64,000 bases of DNA. Source: an uncultured Prevotella sp. GTDB taxonomy: Bacteria > Bacteroidota > Bacteroidia > Bacteroidales > Bacteroidaceae. The position numbers and the translations under genes are program-made. Every line of letters begins with the position of its first letter. Position 1 is the first letter of the stretch. Shown here one piece after another: positions 10,020-19,055 of the stretch. The DNA is taken from assembly GCA_947167845.1 (NCBI GenBank), contig CAMVJQ010000001.1, positions 61,685-125,684 of the forward strand. Direction: 5' to 3'. The notes under the pieces were generated by a model. That model had not been told where the DNA came from and made no database searches. It was given only the letters and a program-made list of their open reading frames with translations.

Positions 10020-11159
10020 TCAATAAAGGAGACTGCGATAGAGCGCCACCACCTGACTTGCCACGTCGTTGCCCTCAAACCTGCGTATATACTCCCTGCT
10101 GCGCCGGATGCGTTCTTCGCGCCCTTCCGCTCCCCGGAGTACGCGGCGGATAGCGGTGGCCATCGCCTGTTCATCATCAGGGGAGACATAGAGGTTGTCG
10201 GGGCCTCCAGCCTCCTCCAGGCAAGACCCTGTACAAGCGACTACGGGCAGACCGCAACTGACGGCCTCGATGACAGGTATTCCAAATCCCTCATAGCGTG
10301 AGGGATAGACAAAGACTTCGGCCCCGGCATAGAGTGCCGGCAGTTGTTCGTCAGTGATGCCGTGCAGAATCTGCACCCGGTCTGAAAGGCCGTTCTGCCG
10401 AACGTATGCCTCCACCGCATCGGTGTACTTCGTATGCCGTCCCACCACTACGAGCGACAAGTCCTCCGGCAGATAGTGGAGGGCCTTGACGGCCAGCAGG
10501 ATATTCTTGCGCTCCTCGATACTGCCGACACTCAGCAGGTAACGCCTGCCTTTCACGCTTTGAGAGACAGGAAGGCTGAACCTCGGAGCGCAACTCTGAT
10601 AGATGACGGAGATACGCCGCTCATCGACACCGCCAAGTTCCATGATGTCACGCTTGGTACATTCACTGATGGCAATGATGTGATCGGCCTCGCGGACAGC
10701 CTGGCGGAACTTCCAGGCATATATCTTGGTGTCGAGCCAGTGGTAATACTCAGGATGACGCAGAAATATGAGGTCGTGGATCGTGACCACGCTCTTGATG
10801 CCACTCTTCCGGATGCCGACGGGCAGTTCGCCGGAAAGGCCGTGATAGAGTTGGATGCCGTCACGCTTCAGGTCATTCACGATACCCCAAGTGCGCCAAA
10901 GGGAAGATGGCACGACATGAAGGCCTGGACGCCCGTGTGCTTCCGGCGACAGAGGGGCTGAGCCGGGATGCTGCCGCGCAAAGTGCCAGTATAAGCCGGA
11001 CGCGACCTGAGCGCGCAAATCCTCACGCCCCATATCAGGCGCATACAGATGAAGGTCAACGCCCTCATACCCGGCAATGTCGTTGACCAGTGTGCGCCCA
11101 TAGTTACCCAGCCCGGTAGCATTACGCACAATCCTTTTAGCATCATAACCGATAATCAC
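10020..11159 (-). CDS. Glycosyltransferase family 1/4 (GT4-like); start re-assigned to GTG
   Basis: (M)IIGYDAKRIVRNATGLGNYGRTLVND; GSIEERKNI; PSRYEGFGIPVIEAVSCGLPVVACTGSCLEEAGG. The called start at 11186 would include the -7 box. Confidence 0.9.
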   Translation of the reverse strand: MIIGYDAKRIVRNATGLGNYGRTLVNDIAGYEGVDLHLYAPDMGREDLRAQVASGLYWHFARQHPGSAPLSPEAHGRPGLHVVPSSLWRTWGIVNDLKRDGIQLYHGLSGELPVGIRKSGIKSVVTIHDLIFLRHPEYYHWLDTKIYAWKFRQAVREADHIIAISECTKRDIMELGGVDERRISVIYQSCAPRFSLPVSQSVKGRRYLLSVGSIEERKNILLAVKALHYLPEDLSLVVVGRHTKYTDAVEAYVRQNGLSDRVQILHGITDEQLPALYAGAEVFVYPSRYEGFGIPVIEAVSCGLPVVACTGSCLEEAGGPDNLYVSPDDEQAMATAIRRVLRGAEGREERIRRSREYIRRFEGNDVASQVVALYRSLLY

Positions 11160-11164
11160 AGATG

Positions 11165-11172
11165 CAAAGATA
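11165..11172 (-). promoter_or_regulatory. -7 box TATCTTTG 5 nt upstream of the GTG start
   Basis: Reverse complement of caaagata; divergent to the 11217 box. Confidence 0.65.
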
Positions 11173-11216
11173 CGAAAAATAATCATGAAAAGCGATGCTA
11201 TCTGCCACTTTTTTTA

Positions 11217-11224
11217 TAATTTTG
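11217..11224 (+). promoter_or_regulatory. -7 box TAATTTTG upstream of the GT87-like gene
   Basis: Matches TAnnTTTG, 21 nt before ATG 11246. Confidence 0.6.
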
Positions 11225-11245
11225 CAGACTAATTCAGCAAAGGAT

Positions 11246-12502
11246 ATGGAAAAAGCAAGGAAAATCTTGGCAGTATGCCGTGAGAAGACAGCGGAATTTC
11301 TCAGATTGCCATTCTTTCATGATTACCGCACCATCCTTGTGATATGGGTGGTGATGTGTCTGATACTGGCCATCACGAAGTCGTATAACAGTGACAACAA
11401 CTACCTCATCTTCGCAGGTGTCTGGAACCACACCATCGCCGAGTTGCCCCTGTTCGACCATTACCCTGAGGAGTATGGCGACATGAACCACTACGGGCCT
11501 TTCTTCGCTTACGTGATAGCGCCCTTCGCCTGGATGCCGCGCTATGTCGGCATGTTCTTCTGGATGCTCTTCCTCTCTCTCTTCCTCTATGTGGCCGTGA
11601 GGCGTTCCGACCTGACGAAAGGCCAGCAGTTGTTCGTCTTCTGGTTCTGTACCCACGAACTGCTCAATGCCCTGTTCCTCCAGCAGTACAACGTGGCCAT
11701 CGCGGCGGGCGTGCTGCTCACCTTCACGATGATAGAGCGGCGGCACGACTTCTGGGCGGCCTTCTTCATCATGCTCGGTACGATGATCAAACTCTACGGC
11801 ATCGTGGGGCTGGCCTTCTTCTTCTTCTCGAAGGACAAGACGCGGCTCCTGCTGTCGTGCCTCTTCTGGGGCATCGTGATGTTCGTGGCGCCGATGGCCG
11901 TAGCCTCCCCGGAATATGTCGTCAGCCAGTACTATGAGTGGTATGTGGCGCTGGTGGAGAAGAATCAGGAAAACATCAATGTGCTGGCGGGCAATATGGC
12001 CGACCTCTCCACCAACATCTCGCTGCTGGGCATGGTGCGACGCACCACGCAGATAGTGACCTACAGTGACTTGTGGCTGATCATCCCCGGCCTGACAGCC
12101 TTCGCCATCCCCTATCTGCGCATCAGCCAATATAAGCATGTGGCTTTCCGCCAGGCACTGCTGGCCTCCGTGCTGATGTTCACCGTGCTGTTCAGCACCG
12201 GCTCTGAGAACAGCACCTATATCATCGCCTTCGTAGGCGTGGCCCTGTGGTACTGCTGTGCCCCCTGGAAGCGCGGCGGCTGGGACATCGCCCTGATGGT
12301 GGTGGTATTCGTCATCAGCAGCCTCTCGCCAGGCGACCTCTTCCCCAAGGCCGTCTATCGCGGACTGATCCAGCCATACGCCCTCAAGGCCCTGCCGGTG
12401 ACCATCGTCTGGCTGCGCCTCTGCTATGAGATGTACACGCGCGACTATGCGCCTCAGACGCTGGCCGGCTCCGCCACGCCGCCCGTCTCTCTCACAAAAT
12501 AG
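11246..12502 (+). CDS. Polytopic membrane glycosyltransferase-like protein (GT87/DUF2029-like), copy 1
   Basis: Multiple TM segments; highly similar to 13403..14575, e.g. YSDLWLIIPGLTAFAIPYLRISQYKHVAFRQALLASVLMFTVLFSTGSENSTYIIA. Confidence 0.8.
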   Translation: MEKARKILAVCREKTAEFLRLPFFHDYRTILVIWVVMCLILAITKSYNSDNNYLIFAGVWNHTIAELPLFDHYPEEYGDMNHYGPFFAYVIAPFAWMPRYVGMFFWMLFLSLFLYVAVRRSDLTKGQQLFVFWFCTHELLNALFLQQYNVAIAAGVLLTFTMIERRHDFWAAFFIMLGTMIKLYGIVGLAFFFFSKDKTRLLLSCLFWGIVMFVAPMAVASPEYVVSQYYEWYVALVEKNQENINVLAGNMADLSTNISLLGMVRRTTQIVTYSDLWLIIPGLTAFAIPYLRISQYKHVAFRQALLASVLMFTVLFSTGSENSTYIIAFVGVALWYCCAPWKRGGWDIALMVVVFVISSLSPGDLFPKAVYRGLIQPYALKALPVTIVWLRLCYEMYTRDYAPQTLAGSATPPVSLTK

Positions 12503-13401
12503 ACGGGACGGCCCTTGGTCTCGTGGAAGATGCGCCCCAGATATTCTCCGATGATGCCCAGCGACAGCAACTGCACGCCGCCCAGGAAGAGGACGACGGT
12601 CATCAGCGTGGGATAGCCCTGCACGGGGTCGCCCCAGATGAGCGTGGTGACGAGCACATAGACCATAAACAGGAAGGCCACTGTGCTCACGATGAGCCCC
12701 AGGAAGGTGGCGATGCGCAGCGGGGCCGTGGTAAACGAGGTGATGCCCTCCATCGCCAGGCTCAGCAGGCGCACGAAGCCGAAGGACGACTCACCCGCCA
12801 CGCGGTCGCCCTGTTCAAACAATATCTCATGCTTCCTGAATCCTATCCAGCAGTACATGCCCTTGGTGTAGCGCTGCGACTCCCGCAGTTGCCTGAGGGC
12901 ATTGATGCATTTACGGTCGAGCAGGCGGAAGTCGCCCACGTTCTCCAGAATCTCCACACGGGTCGTCTTCTGCAGCAGATGATAGTACAACAGTGTCATC
13001 CGCTTACGCAGCCAACTCTCCTTGCCGCGCGTGATCCGCTTGGCATAGACGTCCTCATAGCCTTCCTCCCAGTATCGGAGCATCTCCGGGATGACGCGCG
13101 GCGGATGCTGCAGGTCGGCATCCATGATCACCATGCAGTCGCCTGAGGCATAGTCGAATCCCGCCAGCATCGCATTCTCCTTGCCGAAGTTGCGCGAGAG
13201 GTCGAGATAGCAGATACGACTATCTCCGGCCCTGAGCCTGCGTACGACCTCCATCGTGCGGTCGCGGCTGCCGTCGTTCACCATCAGCACCTCCCACGCG
13301 TAGGCCGTCTGCTGGTCCATCAGTTCCTTTAGCGCATCGTAGAGGACCGGGAGCGACGCCTCCTCATTATAGCACGGAATCAATATTGTAACTTTTCTCA
13401 T
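12454..13401 (-). CDS. GT2 glycosyltransferase with C-terminal TM pair (DPM1/GtrB-like)
   Basis: MRKVTILIPCYNEEASLPVLYDAL...VNDGSRDRT...YLDLSRNFGKENAMLAGFDYASGDCMVIMDADLQHPP; two C-terminal TM helices. Confidence 0.93.
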   Translation of the reverse strand: MRKVTILIPCYNEEASLPVLYDALKELMDQQTAYAWEVLMVNDGSRDRTMEVVRRLRAGDSRICYLDLSRNFGKENAMLAGFDYASGDCMVIMDADLQHPPRVIPEMLRYWEEGYEDVYAKRITRGKESWLRKRMTLLYYHLLQKTTRVEILENVGDFRLLDRKCINALRQLRESQRYTKGMYCWIGFRKHEILFEQGDRVAGESSFGFVRLLSLAMEGITSFTTAPLRIATFLGLIVSTVAFLFMVYVLVTTLIWGDPVQGYPTLMTVVLFLGGVQLLSLGIIGEYLGRIFHETKGRPVYFVRETGGVAEPASV

Positions 13402-13402
13402 A

Positions 13403-14575
13403 TCATTTAGCATTGTGCATTGTGCATTGTGCATTGTGCATTGCATAATCCTTGGTGCAGATCTCATAGCAGAGTTTCAGCCAGACAAGTATCACCGGAA
13501 CGGCCTTGAGGCCGTATGGCTTGATGTATTCCTCTCGCAGGAAGCGCGGCACGAGGTCGGAATGGGCCATTGTGCAGCAGAAGAACACATAGACCATCAG
13601 GGCCACGTCCCACTTAGAGCGCTGCCAGGGGGCCGCGCTGTACCAGATGGCCACGCCGACGACGGCTATGATGTAGGTGCTGTTCTCCGAGCCAGTGCTG
13701 AACAGCACCGTAAACATCAGCACGGAGGCCAGCAGCGTCTGGCGGAAGGCCTCATGCCTGTACTGGCCGAAGCGCAGATAAGGCAGGGCGAAGGCTATCA
13801 GGCCCGGTATGATCAGCCACAGGTCTGAGTAGGCAGCACTCCCCGACAGTTTGCGCACGACGCCGAGCAGCGAGATGTTCGTGCCGTGACTGAACATATT
13901 GTCGGCGTTCTTGTTGAGGAGGGTGTCTATCCACAGTTCATGCTGCCCGATGATAAAGTCCGGGCTGGAGTACAGCATCGGGGCCACGAACAAGACCACG
14001 GCCCAGAAGGCGAGGTATGCCACGAGGCGCCCCTTGTGCCTGGAGAAGAAGAAGAAGGCCAGCCCCACGATCCCGTAGAGTTTGACCATCGTCCCCAGAA
14101 CGATCATCAGGGCTGCCAGGAAATCCTCCTCATAGCGGATAAGGCCATAACTGAGCAGGATGAGGGCTGCAATGGCGATATTGAACTGCTGCATCTGTAC
14201 GCTGTTGAGCAGTTCGTGGGCACAGAACCAGTAGATCAGCACCTGCTGCCCCGTGGTGAACACGTTATGTCGGATGGCGCCGTAGAGCAGGAGGGTGAGC
14301 GCGACGAGCCACAGCAGCATCCCCAGCCACACCGGAGGGATGGCGAAAGGGCCTATCACCAGTGAGAACGCCGGGCCGTAGAGGAACAGGTCGAAATACT
14401 CATCCGGGTAGTGCTGGTAGAGCGGCTTCAGTTCGACGACGTGCCAGAACGACTGCCTGAAGATCAGGAAGTTGTTGTTATGGTGGATGCGCGTCATCCC
14501 CGACACGGCTATGATCATCCACACCCACAGCAGCGTCTTCGGGTCAAGCAGAATTCTCTTCAGTTTCTCTTTCAT
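13403..14575 (-). CDS. Polytopic membrane glycosyltransferase-like protein (GT87/DUF2029-like), copy 2
   Basis: MKEKLKRILLDPKTLLWVWMIIAVSG...; paralogue of 11246..12502; TAACTTTG at 14600-14593 supports start at 14575. Confidence 0.8.
   Translation of the reverse strand: MKEKLKRILLDPKTLLWVWMIIAVSGMTRIHHNNNFLIFRQSFWHVVELKPLYQHYPDEYFDLFLYGPAFSLVIGPFAIPPVWLGMLLWLVALTLLLYGAIRHNVFTTGQQVLIYWFCAHELLNSVQMQQFNIAIAALILLSYGLIRYEEDFLAALMIVLGTMVKLYGIVGLAFFFFSRHKGRLVAYLAFWAVVLFVAPMLYSSPDFIIGQHELWIDTLLNKNADNMFSHGTNISLLGVVRKLSGSAAYSDLWLIIPGLIAFALPYLRFGQYRHEAFRQTLLASVLMFTVLFSTGSENSTYIIAVVGVAIWYSAAPWQRSKWDVALMVYVFFCCTMAHSDLVPRFLREEYIKPYGLKAVPVILVWLKLCYEICTKDYAMHNAQCTMHNAK
13410..13443. repeat. Heptanucleotide tandem repeat (GCATTGT) x4.9
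   Basis: GCATTGT at 13410, 13417, 13424, 13431 plus GCATTG. Confidence 0.97.
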
Positions 14576-14784
14576 CCTTCGTATTTTGGGGGCAAAGTTA
14601 CGGAAATTATGCGAATAAGCCAAAAATGCGAACCTAATTCTGCTGATTACGGTGAATAAAGGCATATTTACGTAAAAAGGGTCGCATTTCGAATTATGAC
14701 AATGGATAATCCGCATTATAACCGCATCAGAAAATTCACACAGGTGGCGGCGAGCCCTGCGCACGAAAGAAGAAGGCGGGGAAA

Positions 14785-14816
14785 TTTGGCAGTCTCAGAA
14801 AAAACATTTACCTTTG
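14785..14816 (+). promoter_or_regulatory. TTTG-N20-TACCTTTG promoter 6 nt upstream of the AraC-family start
   Basis: TTTG 14785-14788, TACCTTTG 14809-14816. Confidence 0.75.
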
Positions 14817-14822
14817 CACCCG

Positions 14823-16010
14823 ATGATACAGTCGATACTTACAACCCTGCCAATGCTGGTGTGCGCCATCCTCACGGCACTGCTCGCCCTGAGCCTCTAC
14901 AGAGACAAGGACGGGCCGCGCATCCGCCTGCTGGTGTTCATGATTGTCGCCACACTGCTATATACGGCCCATTGTATCTATTTCAACGGTTTAAAGCAGA
15001 CTATTCCCTTCAGCGACACCGTCTACTGCTTCTGCAACCCTGCAGTCTACCCCCTATACTATATTTATATAGAGGAACTGACGCAGCGCCACCCCGACCG
15101 CCGGCGGCAGGCGTTGCTGCTGGTGCCCGCAGTGTTGTGTTCACTTACGGTGGGTGCCTTCTATCTGCTGATGAGCGGAGAGGAGACGGCGACGTTCATC
15201 AGCCACTACCTGTATCACGATGAGTACACCACACTGAGCGGACTGGCCTGGTGGCAGGGCGTGGCCCACCTGATGGTGAAGATCGTGTTCGCCCTGGAGA
15301 TACCGCCCATCCTCATACTGGGCTGGCGACACATCACCCACTACAACCTGATAGTGGAGCAGAACTACTCCGACCCCGACGACAAGACGCTCTCGCCCAT
15401 CAAGCCACTGCTGGTGCTCTTCGTCGTCACCTCGCTGGTGTCGTTCGCCTGCAACGTCATCGGGCGCTACCGCTTCACCGACTCCCTGTGGCTGCTGGCC
15501 GTGCCGTCGGTCACCTTCTCGCTGCTTATCCTGCTTATCGGCCACATCGGCCTGCAGCAGCGTTTCCACATCAGGAACATGGACGAGAATGCCGAAGAAC
15601 TGTCGCCCGCCATCGCTCAACCGCAAAGCGAGGGGCAGAACAGGCTGCGCGAGGGTCTGCGGCAGTTGATGGAGACGGAGCATATCTACCTGCAGCCCAA
15701 CCTGAAACTGGAGGACCTGGCGCGGCGGCTGAACACCAACCGGGCCTACGTCTACAACGTGATCAATGTGGAGAACGGCGTCTCGTTCTCTGAGTTCATC
15801 AACCGCCGCCGCATCGAGCATGCCGCCCGGCTTATCGCACAAAACCCGAAGGTCCTGCTGGCCGATGTGGCCACCATGTCGGGCTTCTCGTCGCCGAGTG
15901 CCTTCTACCGCAACTTCAAGCAGTTCATGGGCTGCACGCCCAGCGAGTACGCGGGAGCGCAGGAGAGCGGGGGCGCAAGGATTTCGTGCGCAGGGCCGGC
16001 CGCCACCTGA
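14823..16010 (+). CDS. AraC-family HTH regulator with N-terminal multi-TM domain
   Basis: TM-rich N-term; C-term LEDLARRLNTNRAYVYNVINVENGVSFSEFINRRRIEHAARLIAQ...VATMSGFSSPSAFYRNFKQFMGCTPSEYAG. Confidence 0.93.
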   Translation: MIQSILTTLPMLVCAILTALLALSLYRDKDGPRIRLLVFMIVATLLYTAHCIYFNGLKQTIPFSDTVYCFCNPAVYPLYYIYIEELTQRHPDRRRQALLLVPAVLCSLTVGAFYLLMSGEETATFISHYLYHDEYTTLSGLAWWQGVAHLMVKIVFALEIPPILILGWRHITHYNLIVEQNYSDPDDKTLSPIKPLLVLFVVTSLVSFACNVIGRYRFTDSLWLLAVPSVTFSLLILLIGHIGLQQRFHIRNMDENAEELSPAIAQPQSEGQNRLREGLRQLMETEHIYLQPNLKLEDLARRLNTNRAYVYNVINVENGVSFSEFINRRRIEHAARLIAQNPKVLLADVATMSGFSSPSAFYRNFKQFMGCTPSEYAGAQESGGARISCAGPAAT

Positions 16011-16019
16011 GTGAATTAT

Positions 16020-16075
16020 CTGATGCCACTGTTGCAAACGTGCCTGATAGTCAAGCGGTTGCACAGTGGCATCAG
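16020..16075. repeat. 12-bp perfect inverted repeat CTGATGCCACTG / CAGTGGCATCAG
   Basis: Arms 16020-16031 and 16064-16075, just 3' of the AraC-family gene. Confidence 0.85.
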
Positions 16076-16195
16076 TAGTGGCATGGGCGGCTTATCTGGC
16101 CATCGGCAGACGGCGGGCGACGAAGTACTGGGGTGCCACGCCCCTGAAGATGGCTTGCTCATGACAAAAACCACCATTTCATCGGTATTTTCGGG

Positions 16196-16270
16196 CGCGT
16201 TTGCGAATTTGCACGGCGATTTCTGTGAATCTGCACGGCGCGTTTGTGGATTTGCACGACAAATTTTTTG
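16196..16270. repeat. About 22-bp direct repeat array, 3+ copies (GAATTTGCACGGC core)
   Basis: CGCGTTTGCGAATTTGCACGGC / GATTTCTGTGAATCTGCACGGC / GCGTTTGTGGATTTGCACGACA / degenerate AAATTTTTTGAATATGAAC. Confidence 0.85.
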
Positions 16271-16301
16271 AATATGAACCCTCGCATTGGCGGATTATGC
16301 C

Positions 16302-16309
16302 TACCTTTG
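16302..16309 (+). promoter_or_regulatory. -7 box TACCTTTG upstream of the PPC-repeat gene
   Basis: Matches TAnnTTTG. Confidence 0.6.
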
Positions 16310-16334
16310 CCATCATAACTGAATTAATAACTAT

Positions 16335-19055
16335 ATGTGTATGAGAAAACTTCTACTTTTATTAGTATTCGCGCTGGCGTTGCCGATAGGGGTGCTGGCG
16401 GGAACGGCGTGGCAGACGGCTGCGGACTTGGCGCAGGGCAGCAGTTCTACGGAGTCGTTGTCGAACGATGTCACCGTGCAATGGTTTAAGATTGTGGTGC
16501 CCGAGAATGGCGACGTAACCATCAAGGTGACGCCCAGCGGCGACCTGGGCCTGAACTACACTACTCTGTATGCCAAGGACAATCTGAACGAAATGCATTC
16601 ACGTGGCTATGTGTGGGCGACAGGTGAATTTACTGTGACCGACTGCGCAGCGGGCACATATTATGTCGAGGTGAAGCGGAATGGCGGTAGCGGTTCGTTC
16701 ACTGTTTCCTATTCCTTCAAGGCCATGTCGACCAGTTATAAGAATGACCAGGAACCTAACGACACATGGCAGAATGCCAAGGACCTTGTCAATCACACCA
16801 ACTCAACCGGCCATCTGGGCTATCTCTATTATGACGATACAGACAAGGTGGACTGGTACAAGATAGACGTGCCGGAGAACGGCTCGGTGAAGGTGACTGT
16901 CATTGCGCACGGAAATCTCGGCCTGAATTATACAACTCTGTATGCCAAGGACAATCTGAACGAAATGCATAGTAGGGGTTACGTCTGGGCAGGCAACGAG
17001 GAAAGCAATGGCGTGTTCACGGTGAACGACTGTGCCAAAGGCACCTATTACCTCGAAGTGAAGCAAAACAGTAGCGAAGGCGGATATACCGTCAAGTATG
17101 ATTTCACGCCAATGTCCTCGACCTACGCCAACGATGCAGAGCCTAACGACACCTGGCAGAATGCCAAGGCTCTTGCCAATCACACCAATTCAACCGGCCA
17201 TCTGGGTTATCTCTATTATGACGATACAGATAAGGTGGACTGGTACAAGATTGACATACCCGAAAACGGTTCTGTAAAAGTGACTGTCATTGCGCACGGA
17301 AATCTCGGGCTGAATTATACGACTTTGTATGCCAAGGACAATCTGAACGAAATGCATAGTAGGGGTTACGTCTGGGCAGGCAACGAGGAAAGCAATGGCG
17401 TGTTCACGGTGAACGACTGTGCCAAAGGCACCTATTACCTCGAAGTGAAGCAAAACGGTGGCGAAGGCGGATATACCGTCAAGTATGATTTCACCCCAAC
17501 GTCCGCGACCTACGCCAACGATGCAGAGCCTAACGACACCTGGCAGAATGCCCAAGAACTAAAACGTGGCAATACAGTTACTGGCCATCTGGGCTATCTC
17601 TATTATGGCGATACAGATAAGGTAGACTGGTTCAAGATAGATGTGCCGAGAGACGGAACAGTCAAACTGACTATCACTCCGCATGATAATCTTGGCCTGA
17701 ACTATACAACCATTTATGCAAAGGACAACTCGAACGAAATGCATAGCAGAGGTTACTGCTGGTCGGGGCCGGAAACCATTACCGTGGTCGATGCAGCACC
17801 CGGAACATACTTTGTCGAAGTGAAGCAAAACGGTGGCGAGGGGGCCTATTCGCTGCAGTACGTGTTCGAGCAGAACACCTATGCCACCGACGCGGAGCCT
17901 AATGACAACAAGAGCCAGGCACTCCCCATCGCCAAGGGAGCAACGGTGGCCGGCCATCTGGGATATCTTTATTATAATGATACAGATAACGTGGACTGGT
18001 ACACCTTCAGGCTGACAGCCAAGAGCGACGTCACCTTCACCTATCAGGGAGAGGGGAGCCTCAACTTCAATTATGTCACGCTCTACAACAGCGACCTGAA
18101 AAGCCAGGAATATAAATGGGGCGGTGATGACAAGAACATGAACTCCATCACCAAGAAGGACTTGGAGGCCGGCACCTATTATGTGGAGGTGAAGCGCAAC
18201 GGCGGCCAGGGCTACTACCTGCTGGCATACGACTCGAAGATAGGCACGGTGGACAAACAGGAACCCCTGCCCGACGAGCAGCAGGGCGGCACGAAGACGG
18301 TGAAGCAGGACGGCACCACCTTCGAGGTGGACGAGACGAACAAGACGGTGACCATCAAGGACGTGACACCCGATGACGAGGGCGACATCTACATCTGCAA
18401 GTACCCGGGGCCCGACATGACGTGGAAGATTGGGATAGAACAGGACATCTTCAACAAGATACCCGGCAAGAACGTGACCATCGACTACCCGACGCCGCCG
18501 GAGGTGAAGGGCACCATCCCCGAGGACAAGGTTGGGGACAAGACGCTCCACGTGCCTGCCGGTACGAAGAAGGAGTACGAGGGCGACCAGGAGTGGAGCA
18601 AGTTCGGCACCATCAAGGAGGACAACAACGTGGGCTCAACGACCAACCTCATCGCCTGGCTGAGCGAGAGCGAGAAGCACTACTACAACCTCGTGGAGAA
18701 GCCGAAGATCACCATCAGCGGCGGTAAGTACGTGGTAACCACGTCGACAACGACCGTAACCTACGAGTACGGCCAGGTGCTGAAGTTCACCCTCGACGAC
18801 AGTGGCAGCGGCGAGACGGCCATCGCCGGTCCGGCAGCAACAGCGGCTCCCACCGTGGAGCGCCGGGGCGAGAGCGTGGTGTTCACCGGTTGCAAGCCCA
18901 GCAGCCCCATCTATATCTATAATGTGGGCGGACAGGCGGTCGGCACGCTGAGCACCGACGGCGACGGACGCGCCGAGGTCGTCATCTCCGACCTGAAGGC
19001 AGGCGTATATGTAGTGAAAGCAGACAGTGTAACCATCAAAATAGCAAAGCGATGA
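16335..19055 (+). CDS. Large secreted protein with about five tandem PPC-like (bacterial pre-peptidase C-terminal) domains and a C-terminal sorting-like tail
   Basis: Signal peptide (start may be 16341); repeated DTDKVDWYKIDVPENGSVKVTVIAHGNLGLNYTTLYAKDN...GTYYLEVKQNG; C-term IYIYNVGGQAVGTLSTDGDGRAEVVISDLKAGVYVVKADSVTIKIAKR. Confidence 0.85.
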   Translation: MCMRKLLLLLVFALALPIGVLAGTAWQTAADLAQGSSSTESLSNDVTVQWFKIVVPENGDVTIKVTPSGDLGLNYTTLYAKDNLNEMHSRGYVWATGEFTVTDCAAGTYYVEVKRNGGSGSFTVSYSFKAMSTSYKNDQEPNDTWQNAKDLVNHTNSTGHLGYLYYDDTDKVDWYKIDVPENGSVKVTVIAHGNLGLNYTTLYAKDNLNEMHSRGYVWAGNEESNGVFTVNDCAKGTYYLEVKQNSSEGGYTVKYDFTPMSSTYANDAEPNDTWQNAKALANHTNSTGHLGYLYYDDTDKVDWYKIDIPENGSVKVTVIAHGNLGLNYTTLYAKDNLNEMHSRGYVWAGNEESNGVFTVNDCAKGTYYLEVKQNGGEGGYTVKYDFTPTSATYANDAEPNDTWQNAQELKRGNTVTGHLGYLYYGDTDKVDWFKIDVPRDGTVKLTITPHDNLGLNYTTIYAKDNSNEMHSRGYCWSGPETITVVDAAPGTYFVEVKQNGGEGAYSLQYVFEQNTYATDAEPNDNKSQALPIAKGATVAGHLGYLYYNDTDNVDWYTFRLTAKSDVTFTYQGEGSLNFNYVTLYNSDLKSQEYKWGGDDKNMNSITKKDLEAGTYYVEVKRNGGQGYYLLAYDSKIGTVDKQEPLPDEQQGGTKTVKQDGTTFEVDETNKTVTIKDVTPDDEGDIYICKYPGPDMTWKIGIEQDIFNKIPGKNVTIDYPTPPEVKGTIPEDKVGDKTLHVPAGTKKEYEGDQEWSKFGTIKEDNNVGSTTNLIAWLSESEKHYYNLVEKPKITISGGKYVVTTSTTTVTYEYGQVLKFTLDDSGSGETAIAGPAATAAPTVERRGESVVFTGCKPSSPIYIYNVGGQAVGTLSTDGDGRAEVVISDLKAGVYVVKADSVTIKIAKR

